A stretch of DNA of 64,000 nt, taken from assembly GCA_021784205.1 (NCBI GenBank), contig JAJXTB010000002.1, forward strand, positions 1 through 64,000. The letters run 5' to 3'. The position numbers and the translations under genes are program-made. Positions 6,784-15,821 of this stretch are shown piece by piece; within the stretch, counting starts at the first letter, position 1; each line of letters begins with the position of its first letter. The notes under the pieces were generated by a model, which saw only the letters and a program-made list of their open reading frames with translations, was not told the origin of the DNA and did no database searches. Source of the DNA: Actinomycetes bacterium. Its GTDB lineage: Bacteria; Actinomycetota; Acidimicrobiia; Acidimicrobiales; RAAP-2.

Positions 6784-8940
6784 TCAAGCGTCGATCTCGC
6801 TGATGACGAAGGCGAGGATCTGGGCCTCGTCGTGCCAGGAGTCGTAGCGGCCGGACGGTCCACCGTGGCCCGCGCCCAGCTCGGTCTTGAGATAGGCGAC
6901 GTTGTCGGGGTTGGCGTCACGCAGCCGCAGCACCCACTTGGCCGGCTCCCAGAACCCGACCCGCGAGTCGTTGAGTCCGCCGGCCGCGAAGAGGTGGGGG
7001 TAGACCCTCGCGCTCCCGTCGTCATTGGTCGCCCGGACGTTGTCGTAGGGCGAGTACGACTTCATGGTCCGGTACGTCGTCGCGCTCGCGTCGGGATCGC
7101 CCCACTCCTCCCACTCGCCGACCGTGAGCGGGAGCGACGCGTCGAGCATCGTGGTCAACGCGTCCACGAAGGGCACTTCGGCCACGACGCATCGGAACAG
7201 CTCGGGCGCGAGGTTCATCACCGCCCCCATGAGCAGGCCCCCGGCGGAGCCGCCACGGATCGCGAGGCGCCGTGGCTCGGTCCAGCCGCCGTCGACCAGG
7301 TCGCGCGCCACGGCGACGAAGTCGCTGAAGGTGGTCGGCTTCTGGGCGAGTTTGCCCATCTCGTACCACGAGCGGCCCATCTCCCCGCCACCGCGCACGT
7401 GGGCGATGGCGAAGATGACGCCGCGCTCGAGCAGCGAGAGCCGGATGGACGAGAAGCCCGGGTCGATGGAGATCTCGTAGCTGCCGTACCCGTAGAGCAG
7501 CATGGGCGCCGGACCGACCGGGCTGATGGAGCCATCGTCGTGCTGGCGCACGACGTCGCGGCGCGCGACGATCGAGACGGGGATGCGCTGGCCGTCGCTG
7601 GCCTCGACCCAGTGGCGGCCGGTGACGTAGGCGTCGCGGTCGTAGCCGCCCCGGACGATTTGGCGCTTGCGCACGAGCAACTCGTGGGTGGCGAGGTCGA
7701 CGTCGGCGACGAAGACGGGCGTGACCATCGAGGTGATCGCCACGCGCAGCGAGTCCGAGTCGTACGTCGGGTTGACCCCGAGCGAGACCGTGCTCGGCCG
7801 ATCGACCCCGTCGACCAGCCAGGATCGTTCGATGAGCCCCTCGCTGAGCGAGTCAGCGCCGTCGAGGGGGACGATGCGCACCGTCGCGCAGCCATCCTCG
7901 CGCTCGCTGATGGCCAGGCACGTGCTAAAGGCGTCGACGCCGTCGATCCGAATACCGGGTCGGTGCGCGACCAGCTCGCGCCACGCGTCGTCGGCGACGG
8001 GTCGTCCCAGCAGGCGGAAGTCGGTCGCGTCCTCGTTGGTGATCTTCAGCCACCAGCGCGTGCCGTCGGCGGCCACGAGGTGCTCGACGCCGTACTCGAT
8101 GCCCGTCCGTCGCTCCTCGAGGACGAGCAGGGGGTCGGTCGGGCGGTCGGCCGCGAGGTAGCGGACCTCGGTCGTCGTGGAGGATGCGATCGAGAGCACG
8201 ATCACCTCGTCGTCGCGCGAGCGACCGACCGAGACCGTGAACTGCGCGTCGTCCTCTTGGTAGATGAGCGAGTCCTCGACCGCATCAGTGCCGAGCCGGT
8301 GGCGCCAGACCTGCCACGGTCGCATGGCGTCGTCGACGCGGGTGTAGAAGAAGTAGTCGCTGGTACTCGACCAGGCGAAGCCGTAGTAGACGTCCTCGAG
8401 GGAGTCGGCGAGGGGGGCGGCGCCGGTGAGTGAGCGGACCGTGACGTGGTGTCGCTCGTTGCCCTCGAAGTCCACGCCGACCGCGACCCACGCGTCGTCG
8501 GGGCTCACGTCGAGCACCCCGACCGACAAGAAGTCGTGGCCCTGGGCCTCGTCGTTCTCGTCGAGGATCACCTGCTCGCCGGCGAACGTGGTGAGCGGGT
8601 CGACCACGGGCGGCGTGGGATCGTTGGCGTCGACCGGGACGCGACAGCTGATGGGGTAGTTCAGGCCCTCACGGGTTCGCTCGAAGTACCACCAGGCGCC
8701 GCGGCGAACCGGCACCGAGATGTCGGTCTCCTCGATACGCCGCTTGATCTCGTCAAAGAGCGTGGCCTCGAGCGGGGCGAGGTGCTCGAAGGACGAGGCG
8801 AGGTAGTCATTCTCCGCTCGCAGGTGCGCAATGACCTCGGGGTTGTCGCGATCCATGAGCCAGTAGTACGGGTCCTCGCGGGTGTCGCCGTGGCGGGTGA
8901 TGGCAAAGGGTCGCTGGGGAACCGAAGGGGTGATTGGCAC
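6784..8940 (-). CDS. ptrB: S9A prolyl oligopeptidase family, oligopeptidase B
   Basis: 718 aa, matching the usual ~690-720 of oligopeptidase B, a cytoplasmic serine peptidase cleaving short peptides after basic residues. An N-terminal beta-propeller is followed by an alpha/beta-hydrolase domain from about residue 440. The catalytic triad is visible: Ser565 in GGSAGG, Asp658 in LNDSR, His692 in GAGHGG. The GTG start at 8940 has CAGAGT 6 nt upstream, a weaker version of the local -10 pattern. It is divergent from sufB. Confidence 0.93.
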   Translation of the reverse strand: MPITPSVPQRPFAITRHGDTREDPYYWLMDRDNPEVIAHLRAENDYLASSFEHLAPLEATLFDEIKRRIEETDISVPVRRGAWWYFERTREGLNYPISCRVPVDANDPTPPVVDPLTTFAGEQVILDENDEAQGHDFLSVGVLDVSPDDAWVAVGVDFEGNERHHVTVRSLTGAAPLADSLEDVYYGFAWSSTSDYFFYTRVDDAMRPWQVWRHRLGTDAVEDSLIYQEDDAQFTVSVGRSRDDEVIVLSIASSTTTEVRYLAADRPTDPLLVLEERRTGIEYGVEHLVAADGTRWWLKITNEDATDFRLLGRPVADDAWRELVAHRPGIRIDGVDAFSTCLAISEREDGCATVRIVPLDGADSLSEGLIERSWLVDGVDRPSTVSLGVNPTYDSDSLRVAITSMVTPVFVADVDLATHELLVRKRQIVRGGYDRDAYVTGRHWVEASDGQRIPVSIVARRDVVRQHDDGSISPVGPAPMLLYGYGSYEISIDPGFSSIRLSLLERGVIFAIAHVRGGGEMGRSWYEMGKLAQKPTTFSDFVAVARDLVDGGWTEPRRLAIRGGSAGGLLMGAVMNLAPELFRCVVAEVPFVDALTTMLDASLPLTVGEWEEWGDPDASATTYRTMKSYSPYDNVRATNDDGSARVYPHLFAAGGLNDSRVGFWEPAKWVLRLRDANPDNVAYLKTELGAGHGGPSGRYDSWHDEAQILAFVISEIDA

Positions 8941-8987
8941 CGTCCCACTCTGCCAGTATTTTCTGACAGGGCGGGGACGGTAGTTAG

Positions 8988-9012
8988 TACTATGGGCATA
9001 GGGATAATGCCC
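8988..9012 (+). promoter_or_regulatory. sufB promoter with overlapping dyad
   Basis: A -10-like TACTAT (8988-8993) is followed by the perfect inverted repeat GGGCAT (8994-8999) and ATGCCC (9007-9012) with a 7-nt gap. This places the dyad over the predicted transcription start and immediately before the ribosome binding site AGAGGAG. It could be an operator or a 5' leader hairpin controlling SUF expression. Confidence 0.4.
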
Positions 9013-9023
9013 AGAGGAGCGAC

Positions 9024-10424
9024 ATGACGATCGACAACTTGGATTTCAGTCGGTACCAGTTGGGATGGTCCGACGAGCAGATCCCCGTCTTCAAGCCCAA
9101 GAAGGGCATCAACGAAGCGATCGTGCGCGAGATGTCAGGGATCAAGAGCGAAGAGCCGTGGATGCGCGACTTCCGACTGGCCGCGCTCAAGCGCTTCGAG
9201 AAGAAGCCCATGCTGCCGTGGTTCGCCGACCGCATGCCCGACCTTGACTTCAACGACATCTACTACTACATCAAGCCGACCGAGGGCCGGGTCGACCGCT
9301 GGGAAGACCTGCCCGACGCCATCAAGACCACCTACGAGCGCCTCGGCATCCCCGAGGCCGAGCGCAAGTACCTCGCGGGCGTCACGGCGCAGTACGAGTC
9401 CGAGGTGGTCTTTCACCGCAATCGCGAGGACCTCGAGCGCCTCGGCGTGCTGTTCTGTGACATGGACACCGCGGTGCGCGAGTACCCCGACATCGTGCGC
9501 AAGTACTTCGGCACCGTCATCCCGCCCAACGACAACAAGTTCGCCGCGCTCAACTCGGCGGTCTGGAGTGGCGGGTCGTTCATCTACGTGCCCCCGGGCG
9601 TGAAAGTCGACCAGCCGTTGCAGGCCTACTTCCGCATCAACACCGAGAACATGGGCCAGTTCGAGCGCACGCTGATCATCGCCGACGAGGGGTCCCAGGT
9701 CCACTACGTGGAGGGCTGTTCGGCGCCGGTGTACTCCACGGACTCGCTGCACTCGGCCGTCGTGGAACTCGTCGCGCTGCCGGGCTCGCGCATCACCTAC
9801 ACGACGATCCAGAACTGGTCGAACAACGTCTACAACCTGGTCACCAAGCGCGCGCGCGCCGAGGCCGAGGCCCACGTCGAGTGGATCGACGGCAACATCG
9901 GCTCGCGGCTCACGATGAAGTACCCGTCGGTGTACTTGATGGGCCCCAAGGCCTCGGGCGAGGTGCTGTCGGTCGCCTACGCGGGTCCGGGCCAGGTCCA
10001 AGACGCCGGGGCGAAGATGGTGCACGCCGCACCCGAGACGACCTCGACGATCGTGTCCAAGTCGATCTCCAAGGACGGCGGGCTCACGACGTACCGCGGA
10101 CTGGTGAAGGTCGACGAGGGCGCGACCGGCGCGAAGAGCTTCGTGCGCTGTGACGCGCTGATCCTCGACGAGCTCTCGACGTCTGAGACCAAGCCCTACA
10201 TGGAGGTCGGCGAGCAGGACGCCTCGATCGGTCACGAGGCGACCGTCTCGAAGATCGGTGACGACCAGCTGTTCTATCTCATGAGCCGCGGCCTGACCGA
10301 GAGCCAGGCCATGGGCATGATCGTTAACGGGTTCATCGAGCCAGTGACGCGTACGCTGCCCATGGAGTACGCGGTCGAGTGGTCGCGCTTGATCGAGCTA
10401 CAGATGGAAGGTTCGGTCGGCTAG
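9024..10424 (+). CDS. sufB: Fe-S cluster assembly scaffold protein SufB
   Basis: 466 aa. Scaffold subunit of the SufBCD complex on which nascent Fe-S clusters are built. The beta-helix core is recognisable (SGGSFIYVPPGV at about 183-194, DEGSQVHYVEGC with its conserved Cys, GSRLTMKYPSVYLMG, and the C-terminal MSRGLTESQAMGMIVNGFIEPVTRTLPMEY region). Length is normal for SufB. A strong AGAGGAG site precedes the ATG. Unlike many actinobacterial suf operons, no SufR-type regulator precedes it, and sufD/sufC are not directly adjacent but start 1.3 kb downstream. Confidence 0.97.
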   Translation: MTIDNLDFSRYQLGWSDEQIPVFKPKKGINEAIVREMSGIKSEEPWMRDFRLAALKRFEKKPMLPWFADRMPDLDFNDIYYYIKPTEGRVDRWEDLPDAIKTTYERLGIPEAERKYLAGVTAQYESEVVFHRNREDLERLGVLFCDMDTAVREYPDIVRKYFGTVIPPNDNKFAALNSAVWSGGSFIYVPPGVKVDQPLQAYFRINTENMGQFERTLIIADEGSQVHYVEGCSAPVYSTDSLHSAVVELVALPGSRITYTTIQNWSNNVYNLVTKRARAEAEAHVEWIDGNIGSRLTMKYPSVYLMGPKASGEVLSVAYAGPGQVQDAGAKMVHAAPETTSTIVSKSISKDGGLTTYRGLVKVDEGATGAKSFVRCDALILDELSTSETKPYMEVGEQDASIGHEATVSKIGDDQLFYLMSRGLTESQAMGMIVNGFIEPVTRTLPMEYAVEWSRLIELQMEGSVG

Positions 10425-10459
10425 TCGCCGGCTCGCGACGGCCGTGGAAGGATGATCCG

Positions 10460-10813
10460 GTGGGGATGCGCGAGGAGTGCAAGCACTTTCAGAGCCGTAC
10501 GTACCGCTCCGGCGAGGTCGCGCGGTTCTGCGTGCTCGGCAACGCGCCCGATCAGCCGTGGTCGTGCCCCGAGGGGTGCGTGACCTTCGAGCGGCGGTTC
10601 GCTGACGTCGGGTGGGCGCACGGTTCACTCGTTGACCGCCCCGTCGAGGCGCCGCCGGAGACCGAGGTGCCCATCGATGACCGGCGCGCGCTACTGGATC
10701 GAGCGAGCGAGATCGTCAACGCCGTCGCGCCCGAGCTCGTGAACGAGCGGCGCCGCCAGCTCGACGAGGCGGAGCGGCGCAACCGGCGCAACTGGCGGTT
10801 CTGGCGCCGCTAG
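10460..10813 (+). CDS. Unknown small four-cysteine protein downstream of sufB
   Basis: 117 aa if begun at the GTG with AAGGAT 7 nt upstream (the alternative ATG at 10466 loses two residues). The N-terminal half contains four Cys at 7, 24, 36 and 40 (C-X16-C-X11-C-X3-C, ending WSCPEGC), a spacing suitable for a Zn or Fe-S site. The C-terminal half is a charged helix ending in an Arg-rich tail. I do not recognise the family. It follows sufB by 35 nt on the same strand, so it is likely co-transcribed and may serve cluster assembly. That link is inference from position only. Confidence 0.6.
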   Translation: MGMREECKHFQSRTYRSGEVARFCVLGNAPDQPWSCPEGCVTFERRFADVGWAHGSLVDRPVEAPPETEVPIDDRRALLDRASEIVNAVAPELVNERRRQLDEAERRNRRNWRFWRR

Positions 10814-11625
10814 CTGCCCGTGAACGTGGGCGGGCGCCGTTCGATGAAGGCGGTCATCGCCTCGGTGAGGTCGTCGCTGCGCAGGTAGAGCGTGTTCCAG
10901 GTGGCGACGAACTCGAGCCCCTCGGCGACGGTGCGGCCATCGTTGGCGGCGAGGACGGCCTTGGTGCCCTGTACCGCGAGCGGCGAGTTCGCCGCGATCT
11001 GCTCGGCGAGTTCGTAGGCGGCGGCGAGCACGTCGTCGGCGACGCGGTTGACGAGGCCAATCGCCGCCGCTCGCTCCGCGTCGATGTCCATGCCGGTGTA
11101 GGCGAGCTCGGCCACGTGACCGGCCCCGATGATCCGCGGCAGCCGCTGGAGGGTGCCGAGGTCGGCGACGATGGCGACCTTGGTCTCGCGCACCGAGAAC
11201 GTCGCCGATGGCGCGGCGAGCCGGATGTCACAGGCGGTGGTGAGGTCGACCCCGCCACCGATGCAGTACCCATGGACCGCGGCAATCACCGGGATCGGCA
11301 GGTCGGCGATTGAGTTGACGGCGTCTTGCATGGTGCGCACCGCCTCGTAGCGCGCGGCGTTTCGCGAAGCGGGTGACGCCGCGTCGCCGTTGCCCATGAG
11401 GCCCCCGGCCATCTCCTTCAGGTCGAGTCCCACCGTGAAGTGCGGCCCCTTGGCGGCAATGACTAGCACGCGAAGGTCTCGCTCGGCGCGCACCGCGGCG
11501 GCGGCGTGCGGCAGGTCCTCCCAGAACGCTCGACCCATCGCGTTGCGCTGCTCGGGCCGGTCCAGCCACAGGGTGGCGACCGCACCGTGGCGCTCGAGGG
11601 TCAGCACCGATGAAGTGAATGCCAT
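10810..11625 (-). CDS. Enoyl-CoA hydratase/isomerase (crotonase) family protein
   Basis: 271 aa of crotonase fold. The CoA-binding oxyanion-hole segment is FTVGLDLKEMA (about 68-78), and IAAVHGYCIGGGVDLTTACDIRLA (about 112-135) carries the second oxyanion Gly. It probably hydrates or isomerises enoyl-CoA thioesters in beta-oxidation; exact substrate unknown. A GAGGAG ribosome binding site precedes the ATG. It sits between the two plus-strand suf segments and overlaps the end of the four-Cys gene by 4 nt tail-to-tail. Confidence 0.88.
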   Translation of the reverse strand: MAFTSSVLTLERHGAVATLWLDRPEQRNAMGRAFWEDLPHAAAAVRAERDLRVLVIAAKGPHFTVGLDLKEMAGGLMGNGDAASPASRNAARYEAVRTMQDAVNSIADLPIPVIAAVHGYCIGGGVDLTTACDIRLAAPSATFSVRETKVAIVADLGTLQRLPRIIGAGHVAELAYTGMDIDAERAAAIGLVNRVADDVLAAAYELAEQIAANSPLAVQGTKAVLAANDGRTVAEGLEFVATWNTLYLRSDDLTEAMTAFIERRPPTFTGS

Positions 11626-11681
11626 GTCGTCTCCTCGCTCGATCGAAGACTAGACGGGGGTCGACCCGGCGACCGGCCCAT

Positions 11682-11687
11682 TACACT
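11682..11687 (+). promoter_or_regulatory. Possible -10 element of sufD
   Basis: TACACT lies 16 nt before the ATG at 11704, giving a leader of about 10 nt in the short region divergent from the crotonase gene. Confidence 0.35.
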
Positions 11688-11703
11688 GCTAACGCTCGTT
11701 CCT

Positions 11704-12942
11704 ATGACATCCTTCGCCGAATCCGCAACCTCATTCATCAGTACTCGCCCGGATTCGGAGCTTCGCGGTCGGGCCTGGTCGAACTTCGAATCCGTGGGAC
11801 TACCCACCACCAGCGACGAAGTCTGGCGCTACGCGCCACTGTCGGAACTGGACCTCGAGCACTTCGCCGTACCGGCGACGCCGACGCTCGTGCCGCCGTC
11901 GGAGTTCGCCACGGCCCTCGGCGCGCTCGCCGCGAGCGTCGTTCGCGTCGTCGACGGCTTCCTCGTCGACATCGGTGAACCGATCGACGGCGTCACGGTC
12001 GACCTGAACCCGACGATGACGACGATCGGCGGCGACGACCCGGTCGAGCGCTACGCCAGTGACGCCTTCGCCCTGGCCAACGCCGCCCTGTGCCCGGCCA
12101 CGGTCGTGGTGACGGTAGCGGCGGGCACGGTCGTCGACGACCCGATCGTCATCATCCACTCGGCGAATGCCTCGGCGTCGTTCCCGCGCACGCACCTCGT
12201 GCTCGAGCGCGGCGCGAACGCGACCGTCGTGGAGTACTACGAGGGTGGCGCTGACGCACTGGTGGTTCCCGTGAGCGAGTACCGCGTCGAGGACAACGCG
12301 TCGCTGCGGCTCGTGACGTACCAGCGACTGGACGCCACCGCGTGGCACGTGGCCCGCACGACGGGCCTGCTCGAGCGCGACGGCCGACTCAGTCAGGCGG
12401 TACTCGGCATGGGCGCCCACTACGACCGGTCGCGCAACGACGCGGACCTGCGCGCGACGGGCGCGCAGAACGAGCTGCGCACGACGTTCTTCGGTTCGGG
12501 CTCCCAGGTGCACGACTTTCGCACCCACCAGTTCCACCGGGCGCCGCGGTCGCGCTCGACGCTGCTCTCCAAGGGCGCGGTCGCGGACACCTCGCGCTCG
12601 GTCTACACCGGGCTCATCGAGATCGAGAAGGGCGCCAAGCGAACCGACGCGCGCCAGACCAACCACAACCTGCTGCTCTCGCCCAACGCGCATGCCGACA
12701 GCGTGCCCAACCTCGACATCCGTGAGAACGACGTCGTGTGCGCGCACGCCTCGAGCGTGGGTCCGCTCAATGCCCTCCAGCGGTGGTACCTCGAGTCCCG
12801 TGGCGTGACGCGCAGCGACGCCGAGCGGCTGATGATCCAGGGGTTCTTCCTCGAGATGCTCGACGCCCTGCCCCCGGCGCTCGCCCGCCTGGTCGAGGGC
12901 GACGTCGCGCTGGCGCTGCAGTCCGTTCCGGTGATTGCGTGA
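11704..12942 (+). CDS. sufD: Fe-S cluster assembly protein SufD
   Basis: 412 aa, paralogue of SufB and second scaffold subunit of SufBCD. Diagnostic stretches are TTFFGSGSQVHDFRTHQFH (about 261-279), the segment TRSVYTGLIEIEKGAKRTDARQ-like around 300-320, and SPNAHADSVPNLDIRENDVVCAHASSVG with the conserved His near residue 345. It has its own promoter region divergent from the crotonase gene. Its stop overlaps the GTG of the Rieske gene (GTGA), so sufD, the ferredoxin and sufC form a tightly coupled operon. Confidence 0.95.
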   Translation: MTSFAESATSFISTRPDSELRGRAWSNFESVGLPTTSDEVWRYAPLSELDLEHFAVPATPTLVPPSEFATALGALAASVVRVVDGFLVDIGEPIDGVTVDLNPTMTTIGGDDPVERYASDAFALANAALCPATVVVTVAAGTVVDDPIVIIHSANASASFPRTHLVLERGANATVVEYYEGGADALVVPVSEYRVEDNASLRLVTYQRLDATAWHVARTTGLLERDGRLSQAVLGMGAHYDRSRNDADLRATGAQNELRTTFFGSGSQVHDFRTHQFHRAPRSRSTLLSKGAVADTSRSVYTGLIEIEKGAKRTDARQTNHNLLLSPNAHADSVPNLDIRENDVVCAHASSVGPLNALQRWYLESRGVTRSDAERLMIQGFFLEMLDALPPALARLVEGDVALALQSVPVIA

Positions 12943-13253
12943 GCGCCCAGGATGTCGGGGCCGCCGACGAGTTCGCGAGCGGCGAGGCCCGCCAGGTCCG
13001 GATCGGGGCCCGCACGTTGGTCATCGTTCGCATCGAGGACGACTTCTACGTGCTCGACGACCGGTGCAGCCACGAGGACTACAGCCTCGCCCAGGGCGAG
13101 GTCGACTGCGAGGACCGGACGATCGAGTGCGCCCGACACGGTGCGATGTTCGACCTCACCGATGGGACACCCCAATCGTTCCCCGCGACCCGGCCGGTCG
13201 CTCGCTACGACGTGGTGGTGCGCGACGGACGGCTGGAGGTGACCTTACCGTGA
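12939..13253 (+). CDS. Rieske-type [2Fe-2S] ferredoxin (non-heme iron oxygenase ferredoxin subunit type)
   Basis: 104 aa, a single Rieske domain. The ligands are visible as CSHEDYSL (Cys-X-His, about residues 44-46) and CARHGAMFDL (Cys-X2-His, about 64-67), followed by the conserved Phe/Pro loop. Genes of this type are commonly lodged between sufD and sufC in actinobacteria, where the protein may supply electrons or act as a cluster recipient. The start overlaps the sufD stop and its own stop overlaps the sufC start. Confidence 0.9.
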   Translation: MSAQDVGAADEFASGEARQVRIGARTLVIVRIEDDFYVLDDRCSHEDYSLAQGEVDCEDRTIECARHGAMFDLTDGTPQSFPATRPVARYDVVVRDGRLEVTLP

Positions 13254-13978
13254 CGACTTTGACGATCTCGGGCCTGCGCGTGGCGGTTGGTGGCAAGGAG
13301 GTCCTGCGGGGCTTCGACCTGACCATGCACTCGGGCGAGGTGCACGTGATCATGGGCCCCAACGGCTCGGGCAAGTCCACGCTCGCCCACGCGCTCTCGG
13401 GCCACCCCGCCTACGAGATCCTTGGCGGATCGGCCACGATCGACGGCGTCGAACTGCTCTCGCTCTCGGCCACCGATCGCGAGCGCGCCGGGCTGTTCCT
13501 CGCGATGCAGCAGCCGATGGAGGTGCCGGGCGTGCGTCTCATCGACGTACTCGAAGCCGCCGGCGCCGATCCCGCGGGACTGCACGAGCGCATGGCCGAC
13601 GAGTCGCGGCGGGTCGACTTGCGCCCCGAACTGCTCGAGCGATTCGTCAACGTGGACCTGTCTGGGGGCGAGCGCAAGCGTGCCGAGATGGTCCAATTCG
13701 GCATCTTGCAGCCGCGCTTCGCGATCCTGGACGAGATCGACTCGGGCCTCGACGTCGACGCGCTCGGCGCGGTCGCGCGCCGCCTGGCCGCCTCGACCAG
13801 CGAGTGGGGGTGCGGCGTGCTCGCGATCACGCACTTCCGGCGCCTGCTGCACGAGCTGACGCCCAACGTGATCCACGTCGTGAGTGGTGGCCGCGTCGTG
13901 GCCACGGGCGGGCCCGAGCTCGCCGAGGTGCTCGAGCGCGACGGCTACGAGCCGTTCCGCGAGTCGGCGCCGCTGTAA
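13250..13978 (+). CDS. sufC: Fe-S assembly ATPase SufC (copy 1)
   Basis: 242 aa ABC-type ATPase of the SufC group. Walker A GPNGSGKST (about 37-45), signature LSGGERKR, Walker B with FAILDEIDSGLDVD. It is coupled to sufD and the Rieske gene, so this copy should be the one translated with SufD. The stretch between Walker A and the signature is shorter and more divergent than in the second copy at 17054-17812, including the Q-loop side (LFLAMQQPMEVPGV). The GTG start at 13250 overlaps the upstream TGA. Confidence 0.92.
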   Translation: MTTLTISGLRVAVGGKEVLRGFDLTMHSGEVHVIMGPNGSGKSTLAHALSGHPAYEILGGSATIDGVELLSLSATDRERAGLFLAMQQPMEVPGVRLIDVLEAAGADPAGLHERMADESRRVDLRPELLERFVNVDLSGGERKRAEMVQFGILQPRFAILDEIDSGLDVDALGAVARRLAASTSEWGCGVLAITHFRRLLHELTPNVIHVVSGGRVVATGGPELAEVLERDGYEPFRESAPL

Positions 13979-13991
13979 CGGGGTCGCGGAG

Positions 13992-13997
13992 TACAGT
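13992..13997 (+). promoter_or_regulatory. -10 element of LCP gene
   Basis: TACAGT, 6 nt, then ATG at 14004. It lies just after the sufC stop, so the LCP gene has an independent promoter. Confidence 0.5.
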
Positions 13998-14003
13998 TGA
14001 CCG

Positions 14004-15356
14004 ATGGCTGACGGACGTCACAGCGCCTCGCGAGGCCGCGAGAACCGACGATCCGAGGCGACCAAGGGCTCGCTCGCGAACGAAGAGCGCCTTCGCGCCC
14101 TCGGACAGGCGGTCGAGCAGCGTGCCAACCCGGGTCGATCAGTGCGCGCCGCCAAGCCGCGCCGCCGCCACCGTGGCCGGCGGATCGCGATCATCTCGAG
14201 CGTCGTCGTCCTCGCCCTGCTCCTCGCGCTGGTCGGCGGCGGCTACCTGTACGCCCAGTGGCGCTTCGGCCAGATCCCCAAGGTCAACGTCGTGGGCGAG
14301 CTACCTCAACTCTCGGGGAGGCCCTTCAACATCCTCGAGATCGGCTCGGACTCCCGCGCGGGACTGACCGGCCAGGTGGCCCGTCAGACGGGCGCATCGA
14401 CCAACTCGGTGGCCGGCCAGCGCAGTGACGTGGTCAAGATCATGCACGTCGATCCGGCCGCCGACAAGATCACGATCCTCTCGATTCCGCGCGACACGAT
14501 GGTCACGCTGCTCGCCAACCAGGCCCTGTTCGGCAAGTTCAACCGCATCAACGTGAACTACGGCAACGGCCCGTCACTGCTCGCCCAGACGATCACGGCG
14601 AACTTCGGCATCCCGATCAACCACGTGATCCAGGTGAGTTTCGCTGGCCTGATCAACGCGGCCGACGCCATCGGTGGGGTCTACCTCGACTTCCCCTACC
14701 CGGCCAAGGACGCCTACTCCGGGCTTAACATCGCGCACCCGGGCTGTCAGCTCATCACGGGCTTCCAGGCGCTGGCGGTCGCGCGCAGCCGCCACTACCA
14801 GTGGTTCCAGAACGGCGTTTGGAACTACGACGGCACGAGCGACTTCGGCCGCATCGATCGTCAGAACGCCTTCTTGCGCGCCATGATCAGTCGGGCCAAG
14901 AGTCTCTACAACCCCTTGACGATCAACTCGTTCCTCGCCAAGATCCCTCAGGGCATCACCCTCGACAGTGGGTTCACGCTGAACGAGCTGATCGCCTTCG
15001 CGGTCAAGTTCCACAGCTTCAACCCGGCGAACATGCTGACCTACACCCTGCCCACGGTGGCGGCGACGGTCGCACCGGTGGGCGACGTGCTGTTCACCCA
15101 AGAGCCCGAGGCCCAGCAGCTGCTCGTGAACATCTTTGGCTCGTCGCTGCTCACGCCGACCAACCCGCCGCCCAACGCGCAGCTGCAGACGCCGCTGCCG
15201 CCGGTGGTGGCGACCACGACCACCACGACGACGGTGGTCTCGCCGTCGACGACGCGACCGGCCACCTCGACGACCAAGGCCTCGACCGGTACCAAGACCG
15301 TCACGAACCCGACGGCGGTCGTGCCCTATTTCGACCCGGTCCCCTGCACGCCCTAG
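14004..15356 (+). CDS. LytR-CpsA-Psr (LCP) family cell-envelope glycopolymer ligase
   Basis: 450 aa. Cytoplasmic basic N-terminus (1-60), one transmembrane helix (about 61-85), then the extracellular LCP catalytic domain. Family motifs are FNILEIGSDSRAG, RSDVVKIMHVDPAADKITILSIPRDTMV (spanning the conserved Asp/Arg that bind Mg and the polyprenyl pyrophosphate), and GRIDRQNAFLRAM. LCP enzymes transfer polymers from lipid carriers to peptidoglycan. The C-terminal tail (about 395-430) is a Thr/Ser/Pro-rich low-complexity linker that probably spans the wall. No LytR_C domain is evident after it. Confidence 0.9.
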   Translation: MADGRHSASRGRENRRSEATKGSLANEERLRALGQAVEQRANPGRSVRAAKPRRRHRGRRIAIISSVVVLALLLALVGGGYLYAQWRFGQIPKVNVVGELPQLSGRPFNILEIGSDSRAGLTGQVARQTGASTNSVAGQRSDVVKIMHVDPAADKITILSIPRDTMVTLLANQALFGKFNRINVNYGNGPSLLAQTITANFGIPINHVIQVSFAGLINAADAIGGVYLDFPYPAKDAYSGLNIAHPGCQLITGFQALAVARSRHYQWFQNGVWNYDGTSDFGRIDRQNAFLRAMISRAKSLYNPLTINSFLAKIPQGITLDSGFTLNELIAFAVKFHSFNPANMLTYTLPTVAATVAPVGDVLFTQEPEAQQLLVNIFGSSLLTPTNPPPNAQLQTPLPPVVATTTTTTTVVSPSTTRPATSTTKASTGTKTVTNPTAVVPYFDPVPCTP

Positions 15357-15359
15357 GCG

Positions 15360-15818
15360 TCAGGCCTCGTCGAGCCCCTGGCTGAGCGTGTTCCAGGCCA
15401 GGGTCGCGCACTTGATGCGCACGGGGAACTTCACGACGCCCTGCAGTGCGGCGAGCTCGCCCATCGTGCGGATGTCGGCCACGGGCGCCTCGCCCTGGCC
15501 GTCGAGGGACGACTCGTGCACGGTCATCAACTGCTTGAACCGGTCGATCGTGGCACGCGCCTCGGCCACCGTCTTGCCCTTGACCGCGGCGCTCATCATC
15601 GATGACGACGCCTGGGAGATCGAACAGCCGTGGCCGGTCAGCTTGATGTCCACGATCACGCCGTCTTGGACGTCGAGGTAGACGACGAGCTCGTCGCCGC
15701 AGAGCGGGTTGAAGCCCTCGGTCCGGATGGCCGACGGCGACGTGAGCTCGCCGCGGTTGCGCGGCGTGCGGTAGTGGTCGAGGATGATCTCGCGGTAGAG
15801 GTCGTCGAGGTTCGCCAT
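15360..15818 (-). CDS. sufU: SufU-type sulfur-transfer/scaffold protein
   Basis: 152 aa. Zn-containing partner that accepts persulfide sulfur from SufS. The three conserved Cys are in NPLCGDEL, GHGCSISQASSSMMS and IKCATLAW, matching the Cys/Asp/Cys/Cys ligand set of SufU. It follows sufS by 3 nt on the same strand, so the pair is co-translated. It is convergent with the LCP gene. Confidence 0.94.
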   Translation of the reverse strand: MANLDDLYREIILDHYRTPRNRGELTSPSAIRTEGFNPLCGDELVVYLDVQDGVIVDIKLTGHGCSISQASSSMMSAAVKGKTVAEARATIDRFKQLMTVHESSLDGQGEAPVADIRTMGELAALQGVVKFPVRIKCATLAWNTLSQGLDEA

Positions 15819-15821
15819 GGT

